From assembly GCF_026167545.1 (NCBI RefSeq), contig NZ_CP110678.1:803501-867500 (forward strand): 64,000 bases of DNA, in the 5' to 3' direction. This document shows positions 49,347-58,289 of this stretch, in pieces. The DNA is from Sphingomonas sp. S1-29. Lineage in GTDB: Bacteria; Pseudomonadota; Alphaproteobacteria; Sphingomonadales; Sphingomonadaceae. The position numbers were made by a program, and so were the translations under genes. Below the pieces are notes generated by a model. That model searched no databases, had not been told where the DNA came from, and worked only from the letters and a program-made list of their open reading frames with translations. Positions within the stretch are counted from its first letter, which is position 1; each line of letters opens with the position of its first letter.

Positions 49347-50573
49347 TTACCGTTCAGCGTCAGTTAGATTGACGAACAGCTCGCGCGCGCTGGGGTGGCC
49401 CAGGAACAGCAATGGGCTGGCGGTGAAGCCATAGGCGCCCGCCAGGAAGATCGCGACGACATCGCCGACATCGGCGGGCGGCAGCGCGACGCGATCGGCG
49501 AGGCGATCGAGCGGGGTACACAGGCTGCCCACCACCGATACGGTCTCGGTCTCCGCCGCCGCCATCCGGCGCGCAATCGCGACGGGATAGTTGCGGCGGA
49601 CGACGGTGCCGAAATTGCCGCTGGCGGCGAGCTGGTGGTGCAGCCCGCCATCGACGATCAGGAAGGTCTCGCCCTGGCTCTGCTTGCGGTCGACGATCCG
49701 CGTCAGATAGACGCCGCATTCGCCCGCGAGCCAGCGTCCGAGCTCGATCGCATAGTGCGTGTCGGGATCGCCATCGCGTTCGAGGCATTCGCCGAGCGCG
49801 GCGCCGACCGCTTCGACATCGACCGGCTGGTCGCCCGCGAAATAGGGGATGCCGAACCCGCCGCCCAGGTTCACATGCGCCGCGCGTGCGCCGGCTTCGT
49901 CGGCGAGCCGCCGCGCGAGCGCGACGGTCGCCGCCTGGGTATCGATGATCGCCGCCGCCGACAGCGCCTGCGACCCGGCATAGATATGGAAGCCGCGCCA
50001 GTCGGCGCCCGCCGCGACCAGCTTGCGGACCAACGCCGGCACCCGCTCGGCATCGATGCCGAAGGGCGAGGCACGGCCGCCCATCTTCATCCCCGATCCC
50101 TTGAGGTCGAAATCGGGGTTCACCCGGATCGCCAGCCGGGGGGTGATCCCCAGCGCATCGCCGATCGCGAGCGCCCGCGCCGCCTCGCCCTCGGATTCGA
50201 GGTTGAGCGTCGCCCCCGATCGGATCGCGAGGTCGAGTTCGTCGTCGCGCTTGCCGGGGCCTGCGAAGCTGACGACCCCCGCGGGCTTCACCACCAGCGC
50301 CTTTTCGAGCTCGCCCCCCGACGCGACGTCGAGCCCGTCGACCAACGGCGCGATCGCCGCGAGCATCCCCGGGTGCGGGTTGGCCTTGATCGCATAATGG
50401 AGCTGCAGCCGGTCGGGCATCGCCGCGCGCAGCCGCGCGACCCGCGCCGCGACGATCGCGAAATCGTACACGAATAACGGGGTGTCGCCCGCCTGCGCGA
50501 TCCAATGCTCGGCGTCGTGGCCGGCGATCGTCAACGCATCGGTCCCGGCGAATTCGGGCGGGATCGGTCCCAT
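49347..50573 (-). CDS. PLP-dependent decarboxylase, exosortase A-associated (TIGR03099-like)
   Basis: A 408-aa alanine-racemase-fold decarboxylase with PLP lysine in LHYAIKANPHPG, the loop NLGGGFGIPYFAG and SLCTPLDRLADR in the C-terminal barrel. It resembles diaminopimelate decarboxylase but belongs to the exosortase-linked branch, whose substrate is unknown. The ATG at 50571-50573 lies 5 bp behind the acyl-CoA ligase stop, so the two are coupled. Confidence 0.92.
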   Translation of the reverse strand: MGPIPPEFAGTDALTIAGHDAEHWIAQAGDTPLFVYDFAIVAARVARLRAAMPDRLQLHYAIKANPHPGMLAAIAPLVDGLDVASGGELEKALVVKPAGVVSFAGPGKRDDELDLAIRSGATLNLESEGEAARALAIGDALGITPRLAIRVNPDFDLKGSGMKMGGRASPFGIDAERVPALVRKLVAAGADWRGFHIYAGSQALSAAAIIDTQAATVALARRLADEAGARAAHVNLGGGFGIPYFAGDQPVDVEAVGAALGECLERDGDPDTHYAIELGRWLAGECGVYLTRIVDRKQSQGETFLIVDGGLHHQLAASGNFGTVVRRNYPVAIARRMAAAETETVSVVGSLCTPLDRLADRVALPPADVGDVVAIFLAGAYGFTASPLLFLGHPSARELFVNLTDAER

Positions 50574-50578
50574 CGGCT

Positions 50579-52087
50579 TCAAGGCATCATCTCCTGCTTG
50601 AGCGCGGCGCGGTCGAGCTTGCCATTGGCGTTGCGCGGCATCGCCTCGCGCCAGACATAGGCGGCGGGCTGCATGAAGCTCGGCAATTCGCGCCGCATCC
50701 GGTCGCGCAGCGCGGCCTCGGCGGCGCGCGCATCGCCATTGGCGCGCGCGACGACGGTGATCGCCTGCCCCAGCCGCGGATCGGCCACGCCCAGCGCCAC
50801 CGCCTCGGCCGCCTCGCCCCCCGACAGCACCGCTTCCTCGATCTCGGTGGGGCTGATCCGGTTGCCCGCCGACTTGATCATCTCGTCGTCGCGCCCGACG
50901 AAGTGCAGCAGCCCCTCGCGATCGGCGCGGACGGTGTCGCCCGACCATACCGCCATCCCGCCCAAGCGCGACCAGGCGGGCGCGGGCTTGAATCGCTGCG
51001 CGGTGCGCTCGGCATCCTGCCAATAGCCCTGCGCGACCAAAGGCCCGGCATGGACCAGCTCGCCGGGCTCATCGGGCGCGGCTTCGCCGCCATCGGGGCG
51101 CACCACCATGATCTCGGCGAAGGGGATCGCGCGGCCCATCGAATCGGGATGCGTGTCGACCAGCTCGGGCGCGAGATAGGTCGATCGAAAGGCTTCGGTC
51201 AGCCCGTACATCGGATAGAGCTCGGCCGCGGGGAATCGCGCGCGCAGCTCGCGCACCAGCTTGGGGGTCAGCGCCCCGCCCGAGTTGGTGAGCCGCTTGA
51301 GGCTCGCGGCGGCAGCATCGGGCCAAGTGGCTTCGAGCAATTGCACCCAGAGCGGCGGCACTCCCGCCAGCCCGGTGATCGCGTGGCGCTCGACCGCGCG
51401 CACCACGTCGCGCGCGGTGAGGTAATCGAGCGGCACGACGCACCCGCCCCCCGCCCAGGTCGAGAACAGCTGGTTCTGCCCATAGTCGAAGCTCAAGGGC
51501 AGCACGCCGAGCACACGATCGTGCGGCGTGACCTTCAGATAGCGCGCGACGCTGACCGCGCCGAGCCACATATTTGCATGGCTGAGCATCACTCCCTTGG
51601 GCCGCCCGGTCGAGCCCGAGGTGTAGAGAACCGCCGCAAGCGCCTGCGGATCGGCCGACGAGGGCGGCAGAAGGTCGCTACCCTGCGCCTCCTCCTCGGT
51701 CACGATCCGGCAAGCAGCCGGAACGTCGCCCGGCTCGAGCGCCGCCAACCGCGCGCCTTGCGTCAGCAACAGCGCCGCGCCGCTATCGCCGAGGATATGC
51801 GCCACCTGTGCCCGCTTGAGCACCGGATTGACCGGCACATGGACGAGCCCCGCCCGGGGAGCCGCGAGCGGCATCAGGCAGGCGGTCCGCGTCTTGGGCA
51901 ACCACGTCGCCACCCGCGCGCCGGGCACCAGCCCCTGCCCCGCCAGCCAGTGCGCGAGCGCCCCCACCGCGGCTTCGAGCGCGGCATAATCGAGCGTGCC
52001 GTCGCGCGTTACCAGCGCGGGCGCATCGGCGGCACCGCGCAGCGCGACATGGTCGATCGGTAAGGGTTCGGGAATATCGAGCAGCAT
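50579..52087 (-). CDS. AMP-forming acyl-CoA ligase, exosortase A-associated (TIGR03098-like)
   Basis: A 502-aa adenylate-forming enzyme with P-loop VLYTSGSTGRPKGVMLSH, MYGLTEAF, DREGLLHFVGRDDEMIKSAG and the C-terminal lysine region NANGKLDRAALK. It activates a carboxylic acid, probably for loading on the acyl carrier protein encoded divergently at 52201. The start is the ATG at 52085-52087. Together with the decarboxylase and ACP it resembles a small amino-acid or acyl modification pathway. Confidence 0.92.
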   Translation of the reverse strand: MLLDIPEPLPIDHVALRGAADAPALVTRDGTLDYAALEAAVGALAHWLAGQGLVPGARVATWLPKTRTACLMPLAAPRAGLVHVPVNPVLKRAQVAHILGDSGAALLLTQGARLAALEPGDVPAACRIVTEEEAQGSDLLPPSSADPQALAAVLYTSGSTGRPKGVMLSHANMWLGAVSVARYLKVTPHDRVLGVLPLSFDYGQNQLFSTWAGGGCVVPLDYLTARDVVRAVERHAITGLAGVPPLWVQLLEATWPDAAAASLKRLTNSGGALTPKLVRELRARFPAAELYPMYGLTEAFRSTYLAPELVDTHPDSMGRAIPFAEIMVVRPDGGEAAPDEPGELVHAGPLVAQGYWQDAERTAQRFKPAPAWSRLGGMAVWSGDTVRADREGLLHFVGRDDEMIKSAGNRISPTEIEEAVLSGGEAAEAVALGVADPRLGQAITVVARANGDARAAEAALRDRMRRELPSFMQPAAYVWREAMPRNANGKLDRAALKQEMMP

Positions 52088-52200
52088 CGTTCGCCTTTTT
52101 CGCGCCGCTGTCCCGCACCGGCAAGGGGCGCGGGGTTGGCAGCGCCCATTTGCGCCTCTAACGCCCGGGGGTAAGCAAATCGTGACGTTGGGGAACAAAC

Positions 52201-52473
52201 TTGCTGCCCGAAAGACATGCCGAAGTCGAAAACGCGGTCCGCGCGGTCTTGCGCGACGTGCTGGGGCTGAGCGACGACCGCGTCGCCGCCTTTGACGACC
52301 ACACCGCGTTGTTCGGCGCGCTCCCCGAGCTCGATTCGATGGCGGTAGCCGGCGTGCTGACCGAGCTCGAGGATCGGCTGGGCATCACGATCGACGACGA
52401 CGATATCGACGGCGAGACGCTCGAAAGCTTCGGCGCGCTGGTCCGCTTCGCGCAGGACAAGTCGCTGACGTGA
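52201..52473 (+). CDS. Acyl carrier protein of the XrtA system
   Basis: A 90-aa acidic four-helix protein. The phosphopantetheine serine is in LPELDSMAVAGVL (Ser about 46), and IDDDDIDGETLESFGALV closes the fold. The start is TTG at 52201; no ATG fits. It diverges from the acyl-CoA ligase across a 113-bp gap and is followed after 10 bp by hydrolase 2. It probably carries the acyl or aminoacyl group activated by the ligase. Confidence 0.9.
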   Translation: MLPERHAEVENAVRAVLRDVLGLSDDRVAAFDDHTALFGALPELDSMAVAGVLTELEDRLGITIDDDDIDGETLESFGALVRFAQDKSLT

Positions 52474-52483
52474 CCGCGGCGGC

Positions 52484-53191
52484 ATGATCGACCATTATGA
52501 TTGGACCGACGGCAGCGAGCCGATGCTGCGCTTCGGGCCCGCGACCGGCCCGGTCGTGCTGGCGGCGATGCCGCTGTTCGAGGAAGCCAACCGGCTCCGC
52601 GCGTTCATCGTCACGCTGTTGCGCGCGCTCGGCGACCACGGGATCGGCGGGGCGCTGCCCGATCTGCCGGGTACCGGCGAGAGCCTCGTCCCGACCGAAG
52701 CCGCGACGCTCGACGACTGGCGTCAGGCCTTCGCGGCTGCCGAGGAGCGGCTGACGCGCCAGGGCGCGCGCGTCCATGTGCTGGCGATGCGCGGCGGCGC
52801 GCTGATCGACACCCGCGCCAATTGCAACGGCCGCTGGCATTTCTCGCCCGTCACCGGCGCAGCGCTGGTGCGCGACCTCATCCGCGCCAAGCAGGCCGCG
52901 GTGAAGGAGAGCGGCGAGGCCTTCTCGGCCAAGGCGATCCACGAGGATGGCCCGCCGATCGAGCTCGCGGGCAACCTGCTGTCGCGCGGGCTGCTCGCCG
53001 AATTGCAGGGCGCGGTGCCGACGGTCGCGCCGCCGCTGCGCACGCTTCGGCTCGACACCGACGCTGGCGAGGCCGACCGCAAGATCGTCGCGCGTCCCCT
53101 GTGGCGGCGCGCCGAGCCCGACAATAACCCCGCACTCGCGCGCGAACTTGCCGCCGATGTCGCCGATTGGGTGAAGCAATGCGGGAGCTGA
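52484..53191 (+). CDS. Hydrolase 2, exosortase A-associated (TIGR03101-like)
   Basis: A 235-aa alpha/beta-hydrolase-like protein. The strand-loop LPDLPGTGES matches the fold, but the nucleophile elbow reads AMRGGA with no Ser or Cys at the expected place, so hydrolytic activity is doubtful. It is likely a structural or carrier-binding partner of hydrolase 1, whose gene overlaps it by 13 nt. Confidence 0.85.
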   Translation: MIDHYDWTDGSEPMLRFGPATGPVVLAAMPLFEEANRLRAFIVTLLRALGDHGIGGALPDLPGTGESLVPTEAATLDDWRQAFAAAEERLTRQGARVHVLAMRGGALIDTRANCNGRWHFSPVTGAALVRDLIRAKQAAVKESGEAFSAKAIHEDGPPIELAGNLLSRGLLAELQGAVPTVAPPLRTLRLDTDAGEADRKIVARPLWRRAEPDNNPALARELAADVADWVKQCGS

Positions 53192-53973
53192 TCGCCTTTC
53201 CTTGCGCCGGCGATACGCTGGTGGGCACGCTCGATGCGGCCGGGGGGAGCACCGGACTACTCGTCGTGTCGGGCGGCAACGAAATCCGCATCGGCGCGCA
53301 TCGCGGCATGGCGCTGCTCGCCGCCGACATCGCCGCCGCGGGGCATCCGGTCTTCCGCTTCGACCGGCGCGGGATCGGCGATTCGACGGGCGCCAATCGC
53401 GGGTTCGAAACGAGCGGCGACGATATCGCGGCGGCGGTAGCGGCGTTCCGGCGCGCGGCACCCGGCGTGACGCGGATCGTCGGGTTCGGCAATTGCGATG
53501 CCGCCAGCGCGCTGGCGCTGCACGGCGTGGGCGGCATCGACGCCTTCGTGCTCGCCAACCCCTGGGTGATCGAGACCGCCGACGCGCTCCCGCCGGCAGC
53601 CGCGATCCGCGCGCGCTATGCCGAACGGCTGCGCGATCCCAAGGCCTGGCTTCGGCTCGTGACCGGCGGGGTGAATATGGGCAAGCTGGCGCAAGGGCTG
53701 TCGAAAGTGTCGAAGGCGCCCACCGAAGAACCCGCGGGGCTTGCCGGGCGGCTGGCAGCGGGGATGGCGGCGCGCGCCGAACCGATCACGATCCTGCTCG
53801 CCAAGCGCGACAATACCGCGGTGGCGTTCAACGAAGCCTGGCAGGCAAGCGCGTTCGATCCACTACGCGGGCGGCTGACGATCGCCGAGCGCGATACCGC
53901 GAGCCACAGCTTCCACACCGCCGAAGACAAGGCCTGGCTGCGCGAGCAGTTGCTGAAAGCGATGGTCCCCTAA
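53179..53973 (+). CDS. Hydrolase 1, exosortase A-associated (TIGR03100-like)
   Basis: A 264-aa alpha/beta-hydrolase-like protein. It has VSGGNEIRIGAHRG (oxyanion region), FRFDRRGIGDSTG, and an elbow GFGNCDAASALAL in which Cys takes the place of the usual Ser. A His is seen near the C-terminus (ASHSFHTAEDK). The ATG at 53179 lies inside the end of hydrolase 2. It probably acts as an acyl- or thioesterase on the ACP-bound group; that is inference. Confidence 0.88.
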   Translation: MRELIAFPCAGDTLVGTLDAAGGSTGLLVVSGGNEIRIGAHRGMALLAADIAAAGHPVFRFDRRGIGDSTGANRGFETSGDDIAAAVAAFRRAAPGVTRIVGFGNCDAASALALHGVGGIDAFVLANPWVIETADALPPAAAIRARYAERLRDPKAWLRLVTGGVNMGKLAQGLSKVSKAPTEEPAGLAGRLAAGMAARAEPITILLAKRDNTAVAFNEAWQASAFDPLRGRLTIAERDTASHSFHTAEDKAWLREQLLKAMVP

Positions 53974-53974
53974 A

Positions 53975-54096
53975 CCTTCTCCCGCCGGCGGGAGAAGGAT
54001 ACCGAAGCTTGGCCACAAAGCGGCCTAGCGAAGGTTGGATGAGGGTGGTGCGAGCCTCTGGCTCGCGCGGTCGCAAGCGACCGCACCACCCTCACC
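53975..54096. repeat. Palindromic repeat between hydrolase 1 and trxB
   Basis: CCTTCTCCCG-x4-CGGGAGAAGG (53975-53998) forms a hairpin. Further on, GGGTGGTGCG and CGCACCACCC are inverted around two small hairpins (CGAGCC-TCT-GGCTCG; GGTCGC-AA-GCGACC). It may also stop transcription from both sides. Confidence 0.8.
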
Positions 54097-54105
54097 TAGC
54101 GCCGG

Positions 54106-55074
54106 CTATTCCGCCGCCTCGCGCACTTCCTCGAACTCGACCTCAGCCAGGAAGCGCTCGGCGTCGAGCGCGGCCATGCAACCGGTCCCCGCCGCGGTCA
54201 CCGCCTGGCGGTACACCTTGTCCATCACGTCGCCGCACGCGAACACGCCGGGCACGTTGGTGCGCGTCGATCCGGTTTCGACCGCGATGTAGTGATCCTC
54301 GTCGAGCTCGATATGCCCGCGGAACAGCTCGGTCGCGGGATGGTGGCCGATCGCGACGAACCCGCCATCGACGTCGATCGCCGACAATTCGCCGGTCACG
54401 GTGTCGCGCAGCTCGATCCCGACCAGCCCCGCGGTGCCGCCGCCGTCGATGAAGCGCTCGACCCCCTTGTTCCAGAGCACGGTGATCTTGTCGTTGGCGA
54501 ACAACCGCTCCTGAAGGATCTTCTCGGCGCGCAGGCTGTCGCGGCGATGGATCAGGGTGACGTCGTCGCTGTGGTTGGTGAGGTACAAGGCTTCCTCGAC
54601 CGCGGTGTTGCCGCCGCCGATCACCGCCACCTTCTTGCCACGATAGAAGAAGCCGTCGCAGGTCGCGCAGGCCGACACGCCCTTGCCCTTGAGCAGTTCC
54701 TCGCTGTCGAGCCCCAGCCAGCGCGCCTGCGCCCCGGTGGCGATCACCAGCGTCTCGCCTTCATACACATCCCCACCATCCCCAATCAGCCTGAAAGGGC
54801 GCCGTGAGACGTCGACCTCGACGATCGTGTCGTACATCAGCCGCGTGCCGACATGTTCGGCCTGTGCCTGCATCTCCTCCATCAGCCACGGCCCCTGAAT
54901 GACCTCGCGGAAGCCGGGATAATTCTCGACATCGGTGGTGGTGGTCAGCTGGCCGCCCGGCTGGATACCCTGCACCACGATCGGCTGCATACCGGCACGC
55001 GCGCCGTAAATGGCGGCCGAAAGCCCGGCGGGGCCCGAGCCCAGGATCAGCATGCGGGTGGTGTGCGTCGTCAT
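54106..55074 (-). CDS. trxB: Thioredoxin reductase
   Basis: A 322-aa FAD/NADPH flavoprotein. It has FAD motif ILGSGPAGLSAAIYGARAG, redox-active disulphide in SACATCDGFFYRG (about residues 136-139), NADPH motif VAVIGGGNTAVEEALYL and the second FAD motif GVFACGDVMDKVYRQAVTAAG. It keeps thioredoxin reduced in the cytoplasm. The length is typical. The ATG at 55072-55074 has a weak SD; the gene is monocistronic by position. Confidence 0.96.
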   Translation of the reverse strand: MTTHTTRMLILGSGPAGLSAAIYGARAGMQPIVVQGIQPGGQLTTTTDVENYPGFREVIQGPWLMEEMQAQAEHVGTRLMYDTIVEVDVSRRPFRLIGDGGDVYEGETLVIATGAQARWLGLDSEELLKGKGVSACATCDGFFYRGKKVAVIGGGNTAVEEALYLTNHSDDVTLIHRRDSLRAEKILQERLFANDKITVLWNKGVERFIDGGGTAGLVGIELRDTVTGELSAIDVDGGFVAIGHHPATELFRGHIELDEDHYIAVETGSTRTNVPGVFACGDVMDKVYRQAVTAAGTGCMAALDAERFLAEVEFEEVREAAE

Positions 55075-55310
55075 GGCATTCCATCGGATAAGAGGATCGT
55101 GCGACCGGCTTTAAGACGCCCGCGTGCCAGATCGCAAGATAGGAGCGGCGGGGCGGGCTTGCCAGCGGTGCTGCGCCGCCGCGAAATGGCACAACGCGCC
55201 TTCGCAGCCGCGGCAACGGACTCGCCGAATCGCTGCTGTTGCTGTAGCCAAAGTCGAGTTTGCGTAGAGTTTTGCGTCGCACCAGAAGCTCTATCGCGGA
55301 GTCGGCTCCC

Positions 55311-55571
55311 ATGCATCTCGGGCTGGTCATCTTCATCATCGTAGCACTGTGTCTTGGCTTGGGCATTCGCAAGCATGTGCGCGAACGCGAACGCCGCGAG
55401 CGTCGACGCCAACGACGCCGCCAAAACATCGCGCATGCCAAGGCATGGGACGGGGTGATGCAACGGCCGAAGCAGCGATTGCTGACCTATGACGGGAGCG
55501 GCGCACAACAGCCGAACACCACGCGGGTGGTAGCGGAGGAGGGATTTGAACCCCCGACCCCAGGATTATGA
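55311..55571 (+). CDS. Doubtful small membrane protein running into tRNA-Met
   Basis: An 86-codon frame with one N-terminal hydrophobic helix (LGLVIFIIVALCLGLGI) and a strongly basic stretch (RERERRERRRQRRRQ). Its last 14 codons read the antisense of the tRNA gene at 55531, which gives the well-known artefact-like tail EEGFEPPTPGL. The hydrophobic-basic pattern looks like a real membrane anchor, but start and end are uncertain. The 236 bp before it (55075-55310) show no other feature. Confidence 0.35.
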   Translation: MHLGLVIFIIVALCLGLGIRKHVRERERRERRRQRRRQNIAHAKAWDGVMQRPKQRLLTYDGSGAQQPNTTRVVAEEGFEPPTPGL

Positions 55572-55604
55572 TTCCCGTGCTCTAACCAACTGAGCTACTC
55601 CGCC
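55531..55604 (-). tRNA. tRNA-Met (CAT anticodon)
   Basis: A full cloverleaf: acceptor GGCGGAG (55604-55598) pairs with CTCCGCT, the D-arm is AGCTCAGTTGGTTAGAGC, the anticodon loop is ATCATAA with anticodon CAT, and the T-arm is GGGGG-TTCAAAT-CCCTC. CCA follows in the DNA (55530-55528). The general sequence fits elongator tRNA-Met; a lysidine-modified tRNA-Ile with CAT cannot be fully excluded by eye. Confidence 0.92.
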
Positions 55605-55659
55605 CCAAGGGGCCCGCCTATTGGCGAAGGCGCGCTCATAAGTCGGTGTGGCGGGGCGG

Positions 55660-56178
55660 TCAAGCGAACATATGGCGCGAGAGGGCTTCCCATGGCCCGC
55701 CGCGATACCACCACGCCGCCAACCCTGCGATCGCGAGGGGTCGCGGCGCGAAATCGGCTTCGATCTGCTGGCGTAGCGCCCTGGCGGCGGCGGGCTCGAC
55801 CTTGTTCTGGATCGTCACGTGCGGGCGCCAGCCGGCGCGGTCCTGTGGTACTAGCATCGGCGCAAATGCCTCGGCCAGCCGCGCCCGGATATCCTCGAGC
55901 GCGGGCGATTCGATGCGGAAGGCGGTGCCGCGCCCCAGCGAGATCACGCCGGCGATCCGCGCATCGGGCGCCGTAATACCCCGCGTCTCGGCCGCCAGCC
56001 GCTGCTTGAGCTCGCGCGCCAGATCGGGCGCGAGATGGTGGAACAGCGTCAGATGCGCGTCGAGCTGGTTGCGCTCGGGTGGGAAATGCTCGGTACGCAG
56101 CCGATTGAGATAGCTGGCGTCCTCGCCACCGAAGAGCGCGGTGACGATGATCGGCGCGGGCTGTGCTGCCCCGGTCAA
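55660..56178 (-). CDS. RNA 2',3'-cyclic phosphodiesterase / 2'-5' RNA ligase family
   Basis: A 172-aa protein of the 2H phosphoesterase fold. Both HxT motifs are present: HLTLF (His42, Thr44) and HVTIQ (His120, Thr122). It opens 2',3'-cyclic phosphates on RNA; the in vivo substrate is unclear. No ATG is available near the fold's first strand; TTG at 56176-56178 overlaps the kup stop by 4 nt (TTGA), the best start. Confidence 0.85.
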   Translation of the reverse strand: MTGAAQPAPIIVTALFGGEDASYLNRLRTEHFPPERNQLDAHLTLFHHLAPDLARELKQRLAAETRGITAPDARIAGVISLGRGTAFRIESPALEDIRARLAEAFAPMLVPQDRAGWRPHVTIQNKVEPAAARALRQQIEADFAPRPLAIAGLAAWWYRGGPWEALSRHMFA

Positions 56179-58100
56179 ATCTCGACCTGGCTTCCCAGTT
56201 CGACGACGCGGTTGGTGGGCAGGCGGAAGAACTCCATCGCGCTTTCGGCGTTGCGCAGCATCCACGCGAACAGCTTCTCGCGCCACAGCGACATCCCCGG
56301 CCGCGCCGAGGGCAACAGCGTCTGGCGCGCCAAGAAGAAGCTGGTTTCCATCATCCGGAACTCGGCGCCGCAATCATGCACCTTGGCGAGCGCGGCGGGC
56401 ACGTCGGCCTCTTCCATGAAGCCGTAGCACAGGATCATGCGGTGGAACCCCTGGCCCAGATCGTCGAGCGCGACCCGCTTGTCGTCGGCGACATAGGGCA
56501 CGTCGACGATCTTCACCGTCAGCAGGATGACGCGATCATGGAGCACCTTGTTGTGCTTGAGATTGTGCAGCAGCGCGTGCGGCACGCCTTCGGGGGTCGA
56601 GGTCATGAACACCGCGGTCCCGGCGACTCGCGTTGCCGAATTGGCCGCCGACTGGATGAACACCTTGATCGGCATCGCGCTTTCGAGCAGCCGGTCGATC
56701 ATCAATTTGCGGCCCTTGGCCCAGGTGGTCATGAGCGTCAGGATGATGATCCCCGCGAGCAGCGGGAACCAGCCGCCATCGGGGATCTTGGTCATGTTCG
56801 ACGCAAGATAGGCACCGTCGATCACCAGGAAGACGAAGGTGACGCCGAATGCCACCGCGGTCGGCATCTTCCAGACGCGCACCATCAGCACGCCGAGCAT
56901 GCAGGTGGTGATGAACATCGTGCCCGTCACCGCGATGCCATAGGCTGCGGCGAGGTTGCTCGAGCTGCGGAAGAAGAACACCAGCAGCAGCACCATCACG
57001 AGCAGCGCCCAGTTGATGACGGGGATGTAGATCTGCCCCGCCGCGCTCGCGCTGGTGTGGTTGATCCGCATCCGCGGCATGAAGCCGAGCTGGATCGCCT
57101 GCTGGGTGACCGAGAAGGCGCCCGAGATCACCGCCTGGCTGGCGATGATCGTCGCCATCGTCGCCAGAATTACCAGCGGCAGCCGGAATTCTTCGGGCGC
57201 CATGCGGAAGAACGGGTTCGCCGCGGCGCTGGGGTCGTTCATCAGCAGCGCGGCCTGGCCGAGATAGTTGAGGATCAGCGCGGGCGCGACGAAATAGAGC
57301 CAGCCGATCGCGATCGGCTTGCGCCCGAAATGCCCCATATCGGCATAGAGCGCCTCGGCCCCGGTGACCGCCAGCACGACCGATCCCAGCGCGAGGAAGC
57401 CCAGGCGAGGATCGTCGGTAAAGAACTGCACCGCATATTGCGGCGACAAGGCCCACAGCACTTCGGGGCGCGGCATGATGTTGATGACGCCGAGCACCGC
57501 CAGCGTGATGAAATAGACGATGATGATCGGGCCGAACAATTTGCCCATCACCTCGGTGCCGCGCGCCTGGATGAAGAACAGCCCGACCAGGATCGACACC
57601 GCGATCGGCAGCACCAGTGGCTCGAACCCCGGCTGGACGGTGGTAAGCCCCTCGACCGCCGACAGCACCGAAATCGCCGGGGTGATGAAACTGTCGCCAT
57701 AGAATAGCGCGGTGGCGAACACCCCGAGCATCACCAGACTGCGCGACCAGCGCTGCGCGCCCGATCGGCGGGTGATGAGCGCCAGCAGCGCCAGGCTGCC
57801 CCCCTCGCCCTTGTTGTCGGCGCGCATGATCAGGATGACATATTTCAGCGTGACGATGATCATCATCGTCCAGAAGATCAGGCTGACGACCCCGAACACG
57901 TGCACCCCATCGACCGGCAGCGGATGATGGCCGACGAACGATTCCTTGAGCGCATAGAGCGGGCTGGTGCCGATATCGCCGAACACCACGCCGATCGCGC
58001 CGATCGTGAGCTTCCACATGCCGTTCTGGCCATGCGCACGCGGCGGTTCGCTATCGTCCGACGCCGGCAGCTCGGCCGACGAAGTCGGGTTGTCGATCAC
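56175..58100 (-). CDS. kup: Low-affinity K+ transporter Kup
   Basis: A 641-aa inner-membrane K+/H+ symporter. The family opening [18 protein letters not shown] is intact, with about 12 hydrophobic helices in the first 440 residues, followed by a cytoplasmic C-terminal domain ([38 protein letters not shown]). The ATG is at 58098-58100. It is followed by the 2H phosphoesterase gene with overlap and diverges from ald. Confidence 0.96.
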   Translation of the reverse strand: MIDNPTSSAELPASDDSEPPRAHGQNGMWKLTIGAIGVVFGDIGTSPLYALKESFVGHHPLPVDGVHVFGVVSLIFWTMMIIVTLKYVILIMRADNKGEGGSLALLALITRRSGAQRWSRSLVMLGVFATALFYGDSFITPAISVLSAVEGLTTVQPGFEPLVLPIAVSILVGLFFIQARGTEVMGKLFGPIIIVYFITLAVLGVINIMPRPEVLWALSPQYAVQFFTDDPRLGFLALGSVVLAVTGAEALYADMGHFGRKPIAIGWLYFVAPALILNYLGQAALLMNDPSAAANPFFRMAPEEFRLPLVILATMATIIASQAVISGAFSVTQQAIQLGFMPRMRINHTSASAAGQIYIPVINWALLVMVLLLVFFFRSSSNLAAAYGIAVTGTMFITTCMLGVLMVRVWKMPTAVAFGVTFVFLVIDGAYLASNMTKIPDGGWFPLLAGIIILTLMTTWAKGRKLMIDRLLESAMPIKVFIQSAANSATRVAGTAVFMTSTPEGVPHALLHNLKHNKVLHDRVILLTVKIVDVPYVADDKRVALDDLGQGFHRMILCYGFMEEADVPAALAKVHDCGAEFRMMETSFFLARQTLLPSARPGMSLWREKLFAWMLRNAESAMEFFRLPTNRVVELGSQVEI

Positions 58101-58289
58101 GAACGAAGCGTCCGGGCGGGTAGCGGGCCTTGAACGACCATGCGACCAAATCTCTCGTGTAAGGAAACCGCGCCGTTACCACCCTCGCTGCAGCGCCGCA
58201 ACGGGGCCGATGGACCCGGTTTCCACCCGCGGGACAAGCGCGAAACGCCGGGCTATAGGCGCGCCATAAGCTTCAAGAGAGGATCGTTC

